Below, piece after piece: positions 35,097 through 43,457 of a stretch of DNA of 64,000 nucleotides. Positions within the stretch are counted from its first letter, which is position 1. Every line of letters starts with the position of its first letter. This DNA comes from Gemmatimonadota bacterium (lineage in GTDB: Bacteria; Gemmatimonadota; Gemmatimonadetes; Gemmatimonadales; GWC2-71-9), in the NCBI GenBank assembly GCA_016713785.1, contig JADJOM010000003.1, positions 1,879,501 to 1,943,500 on the forward strand. The letters run 5' to 3'. The position numbers and the translations under genes were made by a program. The notes below the pieces were generated by a model. The model did no database searches. It was not told where the DNA came from and worked only from the letters and a program-made list of their open reading frames with translations.

Positions 35097-36121
35097 GGGC
35101 GCCTCCGCGCCAGGCGCCAGCCCAGCGCCGTCCCCGTGAGCAGCACCAGCAACCCCGCCAGCACCCGCTTCACCGAGAACATCGCCGCCCAGCGCGCGCT
35201 GGCCGGCACCGGCACCGGCACCGGCTCCAGCATCGCGGTGTAGCGTTCCGGGGTGAACATGGGGTTGGTGAACTCGCCGAAGGTCCGCACCGCGACATCC
35301 ACCGCCGGTCCGTCCACCCGCACCACCAGGTAGGTATCGAACTGCGAGGAGAGCAGCCGGCTCTTCTCGAGGTTCCGCAGCGTCTGCAGCTGGGTGCCCG
35401 CCTCCATGCTCGACTGCACGTACCGCACGCTGTCCCTGGTGACCCAGCTGAACTTGAGCGGACCCAGGTCGCCACCGAAGACCCAGCGCACGCCGGCCGC
35501 CTGCAGCAGGGGATGCACGTCGCGCCACCAGGGGGCGCTGGCATCCCACCAGAGCAGGTGGTGCATCACCACGAAGGTGTGGTCCCACGGCCCGGCACGT
35601 CCCAGCTCGGCGCGCAACCACGCGACCTTGCCGCTGTCGAGCGCGGTGGGCCGCACGAACGGGTTGTGCCGGAGGTCTCCGTCGGGCGGGATCCAGGGCG
35701 ACGGCAGCAGGATGAACCGGCTGCCATGCTGCTCCACGGCCATGGCCGGCGCGCCATAGCGGCGCACCCACACGTCGCGGCTGGGCAGGTCGCTGATGTC
35801 GTGGTTGCCGGGGGTCCGGTAGACCGGCACGCCGAGGGTGGCGAGGGCCGAGTCGAGCTGGTCCCACTGGCGCTCGAGGACCTCGGTGCGCGTGGGGTTG
35901 TGGTCGATGTCCCCCCAGATCAGGTCGCCATTGATGACCACGAACGCCGGGCGTTCCGCCCGGACCCGCTGCAGCAGTTCGGGGAGCTTGGGGCTCAGCT
36001 CGCCGGTGGCGCCGCCCCGCACGTGGCCCAGCACCACGAAGGTGTAGGGGGCCTCGTGCTGCGCCGCGAGGGGCGCCCCGCCGGCCAGCGTCAGCGCCAG
36101 TGCCAGGTGCCGGTAGATCAC
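35093..36121 (-). CDS. Calcineurin-like metallophosphoesterase, secreted and C-terminally anchored
   Basis: 342 residues. Signal peptide (YRHLALALTLAGGAPLAAQ), metallophosphoesterase core, then a C-terminal TM helix with basic tail RLARRRP. Visible core motifs: VVINGDLIWGD, TPGNHDI, VVMHHLLWW and a late GGD. The first metal motif, normally D-x-H or GD, reads VVLGHVRGG, so an Asp is replaced. Activity may depend on an altered metal site. Start GTG 36121 lies in a GTGA overlap with the CotH gene. It is the last gene of the VTC/CotH operon and could turn over phosphorylated surface groups. Confidence 0.8.
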   Translation of the reverse strand: MIYRHLALALTLAGGAPLAAQHEAPYTFVVLGHVRGGATGELSPKLPELLQRVRAERPAFVVINGDLIWGDIDHNPTRTEVLERQWDQLDSALATLGVPVYRTPGNHDISDLPSRDVWVRRYGAPAMAVEQHGSRFILLPSPWIPPDGDLRHNPFVRPTALDSGKVAWLRAELGRAGPWDHTFVVMHHLLWWDASAPWWRDVHPLLQAAGVRWVFGGDLGPLKFSWVTRDSVRYVQSSMEAGTQLQTLRNLEKSRLLSSQFDTYLVVRVDGPAVDVAVRTFGEFTNPMFTPERYTAMLEPVPVPVPASARWAAMFSVKRVLAGLLVLLTGTALGWRLARRRP

Positions 36122-39100
36122 GGGTGCTCCGGGGAGGGCGCCGCGAGGGCCGTGGAGACGGGCGCGGCGGGCAGGCGGACCAGCCGCCAGCCACGCAGGT
36201 ACAGCTCGCTCGGCTTGAGGTCGATCCAGCCGGTCTTGGTGGCCACCTTCTCGACCCTGGCCGAGGGCGCGGCGCGGAGCCGCAGGCCGGTATAGTGCCC
36301 CGGCGGGAGGCGGATCCCGGTGAGGCGGAAGAGCAGCGGGTCGCCGGTCAGCTCGAGCGGCCGCGCCAGGGTGCCGGCGGCGCCCTGCACCTCGAGCGCG
36401 GCGCCGGTCAGCTCGGCGGTCGAGGCCTCGATCACCACCATCCACTCCTCGCCCGGGGGCACGGTCCAGTCCACGGCCCGCGTGATCGCGGCGGGCCGGG
36501 CTTCCACGCTGAGGACCAGCGTCGACCGCCGCTTGGTCAGCCGCACGATGTTCTCCGCCGCGGTCCAGCCGTCGGTGTAGGCACCGAAGTCGTCCTCGAA
36601 CTCCTGCCATTCGACCAGGTCGGGCTGGTGCCGTGGCTCAAGCCCGGGAACGGGCCCCGCGGTGTCGGCGAGCGCCGGGATGCCGTAGAGCGCGTAGAGC
36701 CAGCCGAGTTGTTCCCGTGGTGGCGCGACGGCGGCGGGCCGTGCGACCCAGGCCGCCCCCGCACCCACCGCCGAGTCGATCCCCGGGTTGTCGGCCAGGG
36801 TGAGGCGCGAGAAGGCGTCGCTCTGGATGCCGAGCGTGTTGCCCTCGAACAGGTTGTTGGCCACGGTGGCCCAGGCCCCGCCGCCGTAGCGCCAGTTCTT
36901 CCGGTCCTGGTAGATCCCCACGCCGTTGCGGACCAGGTGGTTGTTGAGCACCAGGGGCGTGGAGCGGTCCTTGACCTCCACGCCGCGCTTGCCGCCCTCG
37001 ATGTAGTTGTTGAACACCAGCGGACTGCTGGCCTCGCCGATGGAGACGCCCTTGTCACCCGAGGCCACGATGTGGTTGCCGTAGACCAGCGGGGTCGACG
37101 TCATGAGGTCGATGGCGTCGCCGCCGGAGTTGCGGAACCGGTTGTGGGCGATGACGCCGGTGGAGATGTCGAGGTCCACGGCGTCGGAGTTGGCGTTGAT
37201 GAACTCCGAGCTGTCGAGCGTGATCTGGCTGTGCAGCGCGTGGAAGGTGTCGTCGCTGCGGACGTTCTGCTCGAAGGTGACGTGGCGGAACAGCGCCCGG
37301 TTCACCCGGTGCAGGTTCACCATCCCGATGTACTCCACCCCGTCCAGGAATCCACCACCCCCGTAATAGAAGCGGGTCCAGGTGACGGTCGTCCCGTCGG
37401 CGCCGTGGCGCAGGGCCGAGAAGGCGCCCCACGGCTTGCCGGGGACATCGGGGATCACGTTGATGGGCCGCTCGCGGGTGCCCTGCATCAGGATGGGGCC
37501 CCGGGAGACGACGTTGACGTCGGGCGCGAGGCGCAGCGTGGTGCCGGCGGCCACGATCAGGGTGTCGCCCTCGGGAATCCGGACCGATTCGGTGAGGCGC
37601 ACCGTGCCGCTCCACCGGTGAACGGTGTGGCCCGGCACCGGGAAGGCCCACGGGCTGTAGGAGCGGGTGGCGGGGATGGCCTCGCCGCCGGTCCACTGCC
37701 CCGGCTCCACCGCGGCCCCGGTGACCCGATTCGTGAGGACCGGGCGCACCGCGCCGGCCGCACCACGCACGAAGAGGCGATAGGCGAGCCGGCCCGGGCG
37801 CACGCCCAGGGTATCGGTGCGCCAGCCCGGGAGCAGGGCCACGGGCGCCGCCGGGGTGAAGACGCCCGCCCGGAACGTGCCGCGCACGGCGGGATCCCCG
37901 GGATCGAGCGCCCCATTCCGGTTTCGGTCGAGGAAGAGCGCCGGCGTGGTGGCCGTGCCCGGCAGCGCGAGGGCCGTCAGGTCCACCCCCACGTAGCCGC
38001 GGAGGTCCAGGTCCAGGACCGTCAGCCCCTCCGCGCGCCCGGCGGCCACCGCCACCTCCGCCTGGTCGAGCCAGCGGCGGAGCTCCGTGGCGTTGGCCTG
38101 GAGCACGCCGATCGCGGCGTCGGGGTCACCCGGATCGGGGACCAGGCCGGTGCGGAGCTGGTCGTAGGCGATGGCGTCGGGATAGCGGGTCACGACCGCG
38201 CGGAGCAGGCTGTCCGCGGTCACGAGGAAGCCCCCGTCGAGGCGCTGCCGCACCTCGTGCAGGATTCCGTCCACCAGGAACGGGTCGCGCAGCAGGGCGC
38301 GGAACACCGGGCTCAGCCGCTGGTCCTGGCGGGAGAGGCGGAGCAGCCGGGTGTCCCACGGGATCGGGTGCAGCATCCCGGTGGACGGGTCCTCGTACCA
38401 CATCTGGTTGTGGACCGCGTCCATGTGGTACGGGTCGCCGGTCAGCAGCAGGTAGGCGAGGAGCCGGGTAAGCTCCGCCCGGTCCAGCCGGTGCATCAGG
38501 CTCAGGTGCCGCTCGAACGTGCTCCCGTTCACGTCGGCCAGGAACCGGGCGAGCTGCGACGTGCCGGGCCCGGTCGGACGGTCGTTCATCGCCACCCGGT
38601 TCCAGATGTAGGGATTCTGGAAGACGTCGCGCGGGAGGCCCTTGAAGTAGTCGCTGCGCTCCGCCGCGTCGCCGCGGAAGATGTTCCCCGGCATGCGGTC
38701 GAACGGGCGGAGGAAGGACTCGTCCACCGGCTCGATGAAGCGGTACAGCCCGGAGAAGCGGTTGTTGAGGAAGACCGGCACCACCGTCGTGCTGGGCGCC
38801 AGCAGGCCGAACTCCCCGGCCAGCCGGTTGGCGAGGAAGGCCTGCAGCGGGTCCTTCACGGAGAGCCCGAAGGCGCGATAGCGCTTGAAGAACTCCTCGC
38901 GTGGGGTCCGGACCGTGATCGTGTGCTTGTCGGTGGACCAGTGGACGCTGTTGTCGCCGCGCTTGCGGAGCTTGACCGGGAGGGTGCTGCCATCCCGCGC
39001 GAGCTCGGCATCGGTCCACACTCCCCATCCCAGCTGCGGGTCGGTCCACATCCGGGTCCAGTCGTCGCTGGGCAGGTTGAGCCGGACGATTCCCGCGTCC

Positions 39101-39336
39101 TTCTGCCCGGCATCGAGCCGACGCTCCACCCGGAGGAGCTGGGGCAGGTTGCGGAAGGCGCGGACCCGCGCGTCGAAGCGGGACGCGACCGAGGAGCGCG
39201 CGGACCACCAGTCGTCGAACTGGATGTCCCGCCGGAATGCCTCCGCGGCGGACCAGACGAGGTACACGCCGACCAGCAGGGGCACCGTGGTGAGGACCAC
39301 CGCGTCGACCAGGCGCAGCGCGCGCAGGCGGTTCAT
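36118..39336 (-). CDS. CotH-kinase-like protein fused to right-handed beta-helix
   Basis: 1072 residues. N-terminal TM anchor (about residues 10-30), then a CotH-type atypical kinase domain (about 80-430) with the conserved VHNQMWYED and HPIPWDTRLL motifs (Asp328). Next comes a linker with an EF-hand-like calcium motif DRNRNGALDPGD (about 470), then a parallel beta-helix (about 590-830) with repeated pattern (x-V-x-N-N-x-I/L-x-x-G). A C-terminal jelly-roll-like domain closes it. CotH proteins phosphorylate spore-coat or surface proteins. The beta-helix may bind a glycan. ATG 39336 has AGGAG upstream and an ATGA overlap with the TPR gene. The neighbours VTC and DUF4956 are the usual partners of CotH in non-sporulating bacteria. 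Confidence 0.85.
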   Translation of the reverse strand: MNRLRALRLVDAVVLTTVPLLVGVYLVWSAAEAFRRDIQFDDWWSARSSVASRFDARVRAFRNLPQLLRVERRLDAGQKDAGIVRLNLPSDDWTRMWTDPQLGWGVWTDAELARDGSTLPVKLRKRGDNSVHWSTDKHTITVRTPREEFFKRYRAFGLSVKDPLQAFLANRLAGEFGLLAPSTTVVPVFLNNRFSGLYRFIEPVDESFLRPFDRMPGNIFRGDAAERSDYFKGLPRDVFQNPYIWNRVAMNDRPTGPGTSQLARFLADVNGSTFERHLSLMHRLDRAELTRLLAYLLLTGDPYHMDAVHNQMWYEDPSTGMLHPIPWDTRLLRLSRQDQRLSPVFRALLRDPFLVDGILHEVRQRLDGGFLVTADSLLRAVVTRYPDAIAYDQLRTGLVPDPGDPDAAIGVLQANATELRRWLDQAEVAVAAGRAEGLTVLDLDLRGYVGVDLTALALPGTATTPALFLDRNRNGALDPGDPAVRGTFRAGVFTPAAPVALLPGWRTDTLGVRPGRLAYRLFVRGAAGAVRPVLTNRVTGAAVEPGQWTGGEAIPATRSYSPWAFPVPGHTVHRWSGTVRLTESVRIPEGDTLIVAAGTTLRLAPDVNVVSRGPILMQGTRERPINVIPDVPGKPWGAFSALRHGADGTTVTWTRFYYGGGGFLDGVEYIGMVNLHRVNRALFRHVTFEQNVRSDDTFHALHSQITLDSSEFINANSDAVDLDISTGVIAHNRFRNSGGDAIDLMTSTPLVYGNHIVASGDKGVSIGEASSPLVFNNYIEGGKRGVEVKDRSTPLVLNNHLVRNGVGIYQDRKNWRYGGGAWATVANNLFEGNTLGIQSDAFSRLTLADNPGIDSAVGAGAAWVARPAAVAPPREQLGWLYALYGIPALADTAGPVPGLEPRHQPDLVEWQEFEDDFGAYTDGWTAAENIVRLTKRRSTLVLSVEARPAAITRAVDWTVPPGEEWMVVIEASTAELTGAALEVQGAAGTLARPLELTGDPLLFRLTGIRLPPGHYTGLRLRAAPSARVEKVATKTGWIDLKPSELYLRGWRLVRLPAAPVSTALAAPSPEHP

Positions 39337-40469
39337 CGCAGCAACTCCTGTTCGTCCCGCCGCCCGGCCTGGCCCTCGGTGGCCCATTCCTGGCGGGCCA
39401 GCACCGAGTCGGCCAGGCCGGGCCGCGGCACCACGTCGAACCGGGCCTCCGCCGCCGCCAGTCCATCCCAGTCGAGCAGGCTGCGATAGGCCGCGGCCAC
39501 GCTGTTCCGGAGCGACTTGTCGGCGGGCTTGAAGAGCCGGAGCGTCACCCGTACCCGCTCGAGCGCCCCCGCGCCGGGCGGCAATGCCACGGTGAGCGCC
39601 GTGTCGCCGCGGAGCGGTCCCGCCAGGGCCAGTTGCAGGTCCGCCCGTCGCTCGAGGAGGCCGGCGCGGAGCGGGCGCACCAGCGCCACCCGGTCCACGG
39701 CCAGGGCCATGCCGCGGGCGTCGAAGTGGAGGCTGTCAGCGGTGCTGCCGGCGGGGAGGAGAAATTCCACCTCCTGCGGCCGGCCAGTGGCATTGGCCAT
39801 CACGGTCACGCTGGCGCGGCCGGCCCGGAGGGTGACGGGCTGCAGCAGGAACGCGTCGAGGTAGACCTCCCAGATCCGGCGGACTTCGGGCCACTCCCCA
39901 CGGGCCGCGTAGTAGGCCACGTAGCCGCGCATGGACGGCATGTGACTCGGGTGGATGGCCAGCACGGCGGCGTAGGCATCCCGGGCCTCGGGCGCGAGCG
40001 CCCAGCCACTCAGGAAGTGGTCGGACACCAGGGCCAGGGCGTAGTGGTTGCGATAGTTGAGCGGGTCGAAGGCGGCCAGGGCCTGCGCGGCGCGGAGGGC
40101 ACGGCCCTTCTGCTCCAGGCGGGTGTAGGCGGCGGTGAGCGCCAGCAGCACGCGCTCCTTTTCCTTGTCACGGCCGTGCCGGACATCCCGTGCCGGGAAC
40201 TCGCGGTTGAGCAGTTCCAGCCGCTCGGCGGCGCGCGCGTAGTCCCCCGCGGCCAGCAGCCGCTCACCCTCCTCGAGCCGGGAAGTCCAGCGGCCCTCCG
40301 AGGCGCGCACGCCGGCCTCCACCCGGCCAAGCAGCCAGTGCCGGCTGGGGGGCAGGACCAGCAGCGCCAGGAATCCGGCGACGAGCGCCACGTAGGTCCA
40401 TGCCACGGCCCGCTCGTGCCGCCGGAACCCCTCCCGCCAGGCCGGCGGGACGAGGGGCTGGCCGGTCAT
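39333..40469 (-). CDS. TM-anchored TPR-like protein of the CotH/VTC operon
   Basis: 378 residues. One TM helix (about residues 24-40) then helical TPR-like repeats to about residue 190 (LEEGERLLAAGDYARAAERLELL, GRALRAAQALAAFDPLN, AYAAVLAIHPSHM), quoted in part. A beta-rich C-terminal half is without recognised signature. No catalytic motif seen. ATGA overlaps on both sides (with DUF4956 upstream and CotH downstream) suggest stoichiometric co-production. It is probably a periplasmic scaffold for the CotH protein. The family is not recognised beyond the TPR character. Confidence 0.7.
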   Translation of the reverse strand: MTGQPLVPPAWREGFRRHERAVAWTYVALVAGFLALLVLPPSRHWLLGRVEAGVRASEGRWTSRLEEGERLLAAGDYARAAERLELLNREFPARDVRHGRDKEKERVLLALTAAYTRLEQKGRALRAAQALAAFDPLNYRNHYALALVSDHFLSGWALAPEARDAYAAVLAIHPSHMPSMRGYVAYYAARGEWPEVRRIWEVYLDAFLLQPVTLRAGRASVTVMANATGRPQEVEFLLPAGSTADSLHFDARGMALAVDRVALVRPLRAGLLERRADLQLALAGPLRGDTALTVALPPGAGALERVRVTLRLFKPADKSLRNSVAAAYRSLLDWDGLAAAEARFDVVPRPGLADSVLARQEWATEGQAGRRDEQELLR

Positions 40470-41155
40470 ACGTCGATGTTTTCCTTGCCCGTCAGGAGCG
40501 CCACCTTGCCACCGCGGGTAATGCCGCGCAGCTCGCCGAGGAACTTCGCCTCGTCGGCGTCGGGCTTGAGCTCCAGCGAGTAGATGAGCTCCAGGGCGCC
40601 GCCGTCCCGCAGGGTTTCCACGGACAGCAGCGCCTGCTCCCGGGCGTAGCGGAAGAACAGGTCGTTGAACGCGGTGTGATACTCGACCTCGGGCGGCACG
40701 TGCAGCTTGAGCAGCTGCTCCCGGCTCACCGTGGCGCCGATCTCGAACCGCGACAGGAAGTAGACCATGAACGAGACCGAGATCGTGAAGATCACCGCGG
40801 TCAGGTAGAACCCGGTGCCGACCGCCATCCCCACCGCCATGGTGAGGAAGATGAATGCCACGTCGCGGGAGTCCTTCACCGCGTTCCGGAAGCGGATGAT
40901 CGACAGCGCACCCACCAGCGTGAACGCCCGGGCGATGTTGCTGCCGATGACCAGCATGATCACCGCCACCGTCACGCCCATGAGGATCATGGCGTGCACG
41001 AACGACACCGAGTAGGACAGGCCGCGGTGCGTCTGCCGGTAGATGTACGCCAGGATCAGGCACAGCCCGAAGCTCAGGAACAGCGCCGCGAAGGTCTCCG
41101 CGACGCCGAACCCCGACACCCCGCCGCCCGATGCCTGCCGGATGAATTCGTCCAC
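40466..41155 (-). CDS. DUF4956 membrane protein
   Basis: 229 residues, GTG start. Four TM helices in the first 140 residues, including the conserved core IGSNIARAFTLVGALSIIRFRNAVKDSRDVAFIF (given here only as SNIARAF and LSIIRFRN, residues ~72-100). A cytoplasmic C-terminal domain of about 90 residues follows. DUF4956 proteins typically neighbour a VTC-domain polymerase and CotH, exactly as here. Function unknown. A 50-base gap to the VTC gene holds a CCGGGCC/GGCCCGG stem (about 41178-41199). Confidence 0.85.
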   Translation of the reverse strand: MDEFIRQASGGGVSGFGVAETFAALFLSFGLCLILAYIYRQTHRGLSYSVSFVHAMILMGVTVAVIMLVIGSNIARAFTLVGALSIIRFRNAVKDSRDVAFIFLTMAVGMAVGTGFYLTAVIFTISVSFMVYFLSRFEIGATVSREQLLKLHVPPEVEYHTAFNDLFFRYAREQALLSVETLRDGGALELIYSLELKPDADEAKFLGELRGITRGGKVALLTGKENIDV

Positions 41156-41205
41156 AACGCCCCCAGGAAAAGTGGTGGTCCGGGCCGTTCAGGGCCCGGG
41201 CCGGA

Positions 41206-41928
41206 CTACGTCAGCTGGTGCCCGAAGCACGCCTTGTCCACGGCCGTGCAGTACTTGGACATCCGCACCATCGACAGCTCGTGCCGCCGCGCCACCTTCG
41301 AGAACCAGACCGGCGCGCGATGGTTGTACTTGACCTCGAGCACCGTCACCCGCGGGTCCATCACGTACTTCCCGGTCTCGAGCGGCTGCCCCAGGTCGAG
41401 GGCGGTGGTGGAGTACTGGATCCGGGAATCGAGCGTGATCCGGAGCTCCGGATCGAAGGCACCGAACAGCGCCCGCCGCCGGTACAGGACCGCCATCCGC
41501 GGCAGGAGGTGCAGCCGCTCGATCATCAGGGTGGCCTCGGTGCCCACCGGGTCGTCACCCACGGCGTCCCAGTTGGGGCGTCCCCCCAGGGGGAAGGCCT
41601 CCCGCAGCCTGGCCAGCGGCCAGTTGGCGCGCCGCTTCTGGACCGTCCGGTCCTCCCGCTGCTTGACCTCGATCATGACGTCTTTGCTGTCCCCGTAGCG
41701 CCGGAACCGCAGCTTCCGCCGGAATTTCAGTCCCTCGACCTTCTCCCAGAACAGCCGCCAGTCGGCAGTATCCCAGTAGATCGACAGAATGCCATAGCCC
41801 CGGCCCCCCAGGTCATGCGGGTCCGGGGTGGTGTAGTCCCCCAGCTCGCGCAGGAACTCGGGCACCCGGCGGGTGGCCACCAGGTACTTCACCTCGAAGC
41901 GATTGAGGGTGGCGGTATACGTCGGCAT
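41206..41928 (-). CDS. VTC-domain polyphosphate polymerase-like protein
   Basis: 240-residue stand-alone VTC domain (tunnel fold of the TTM superfamily). The characteristic E-x-K and Arg/Lys strands are visible: RFEVKYLV near the N-terminus, SIYWDT, KLRFRRYG, VMIEVKQR, YRRRAL, RITLDSR and VLEVKYN. In yeast Vtc4 this domain makes polyphosphate from ATP. Bacterial stand-alone forms beside DUF4956 and CotH are widespread, but their product is unproven. First gene of the five-gene minus-strand unit (VTC, DUF4956, TPR, CotH, phosphoesterase). The 94 bases upstream separate it from the flippase gene and may hold a promoter. Confidence 0.87.
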   Translation of the reverse strand: MPTYTATLNRFEVKYLVATRRVPEFLRELGDYTTPDPHDLGGRGYGILSIYWDTADWRLFWEKVEGLKFRRKLRFRRYGDSKDVMIEVKQREDRTVQKRRANWPLARLREAFPLGGRPNWDAVGDDPVGTEATLMIERLHLLPRMAVLYRRRALFGAFDPELRITLDSRIQYSTTALDLGQPLETGKYVMDPRVTVLEVKYNHRAPVWFSKVARRHELSMVRMSKYCTAVDKACFGHQLT

Positions 41929-42022
41929 GCCGCTCGGCGCGTGAGGGGGTAACGGACTCGAGACTGGACGTCACTCTCAGGCAAAACCTATGCCGCTGAA
42001 CGACTTGAGGCCCTTCCGCGGC

Positions 42023-43435
42023 TCAGACGGCCAGGCGGGGCCGACCCCCGGCCCGCAGCTGGATGGCGCCGGTCAGGGTCAGGACGCTGAGATAGGCCAC
42101 CCCCCCGATCCCCACACGGAGGAGCACCATCAGGCCGGGCACCGCCAGCACCGCCCCGGCCATCGCCGCCAGCGCCAGCCCGGTCCGCCACAGCCGGCGG
42201 ATCGGGGGCAGGTCCAGACCCTGCTGCCGGATCGACCCGTAGGCCAGGGCCAGTCGGGCGGCCTCGGTAGCCACCCCCGCCCATGCGGCGCCGACCAGGC
42301 CGTAGCGCGCCACGAGCACCGCCGTCAGCACGAGGTTGATCCCGGCCGCCCAGGCGGTCAGGCGCAGCACGGCCGATTCCCGCCCGGTGGCCTGCAGCAC
42401 CATGATCGGGACATCGCGCAGCACGCAGAGCGGCAGGGTCCATAGCAGGATGCCGAGCGGCCGTCCGGCCGGTCCGTAGCCCGGGCCGTAGAACAGGCTC
42501 GCAACCTCGCCGGCCAGCAGCGCGCCGCCGACCGCGATGGGCAGGCTCAGGGTAAGCACCTGGGCCGCGGCGGTGTGCGCCACCCGCCGCTGGGCCCCCG
42601 GATCGTCCCGCGTCCGGGTGAGTTCCGGGAGGAGCGCCAGGCTGTAGGCGATGCCCACGTTCAGGAAGAAGGTGACGAGGGTGTACGCGGCGGTGTAATA
42701 GCCCGCGGCGGCCGCGCCCCGCTGCGTGCGCAGGAAGATGAGTCCCGCGTTGAAAATGAAGATGCCGAGGAGCGCGCTGGCCATCAGGGCGGCGCCCCGC
42801 GGCACCAGCGGCGCCACCACCGCGCGGTCGAGGCGCACGGGCAACGGCTGGCCCGCGCGGCGCAGCGCCAGCAGCCACAGCAGCGCCGCCCCGAGGTCGC
42901 CGGCCAGCTGGGCCAGTGGCACCCGCGCCACGTCGCCCGGGCCGCGCACCAGCGCCACCAGCAGCACCGCAAAGAGCGCCTGCCCCACCACGGTTCCGAC
43001 CGCCGCCGTGCGGGTCTGGCCGAGCCCGATGTGCGCCCACCGGGTGCCGAGCGCCACGGCCGTCAGGGTCAGGGTGGTCGTGGCCACGACCGCGGCGTCG
43101 GGCGCCGGCAGCACGGCCAGGCTCAGCGCCACCGCGGCGGCGATGAGGGCGCTGGCGAGCAGGAGGCGGCTGGTGAGGAGGGCCGGGAGCGCGCGGGCCA
43201 GGCTCTCGCGCCGCGCGGCAACCTCGCGCACGCCGAGCCCGAGTTCCAGGCCCCAGTCGACGACCCGATTGAGATACAGGGTGAGCGCGCTGGCGACGCC
43301 GACCACGCCGTACATCGCGGGACCCAGCCGGCGGGCGGCCACCACCATGGCGGCAAAGGCCAGCAGCCGGGCCAGGGCCTCGCCGAGGCCCAGGGCCAGG
43401 AAGCCCCGGGCGACGGGGCGCTCAGTGCCGGTCAC
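42023..43435 (-). CDS. Wzx-like oligosaccharide flippase (MATE/MVF superfamily)
   Basis: 470 residues, about 12-14 TM helices with the polysaccharide-biosynthesis-protein pattern. The N-terminal GFLALGLGEALARLLAFAAMVVAARRLGP and YGVVGVASALTLYLN (cited by segments) are typical of Wzx/RfbX proteins. Expected to flip lipid-linked oligosaccharide across the inner membrane. It lies 22 bases downstream of the intact MBOAT-SGNH gene in the same direction, so it is probably cotranscribed with the Dlt-like cassette. No Wzy polymerase is evident nearby, although several polytopic proteins of unknown function could serve. Confidence 0.87.
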   Translation of the reverse strand: MTGTERPVARGFLALGLGEALARLLAFAAMVVAARRLGPAMYGVVGVASALTLYLNRVVDWGLELGLGVREVAARRESLARALPALLTSRLLLASALIAAAVALSLAVLPAPDAAVVATTTLTLTAVALGTRWAHIGLGQTRTAAVGTVVGQALFAVLLVALVRGPGDVARVPLAQLAGDLGAALLWLLALRRAGQPLPVRLDRAVVAPLVPRGAALMASALLGIFIFNAGLIFLRTQRGAAAAGYYTAAYTLVTFFLNVGIAYSLALLPELTRTRDDPGAQRRVAHTAAAQVLTLSLPIAVGGALLAGEVASLFYGPGYGPAGRPLGILLWTLPLCVLRDVPIMVLQATGRESAVLRLTAWAAGINLVLTAVLVARYGLVGAAWAGVATEAARLALAYGSIRQQGLDLPPIRRLWRTGLALAAMAGAVLAVPGLMVLLRVGIGGVAYLSVLTLTGAIQLRAGGRPRLAV

Positions 43436-43457
43436 GACGCGCCGGAGCCGCGCCCCG

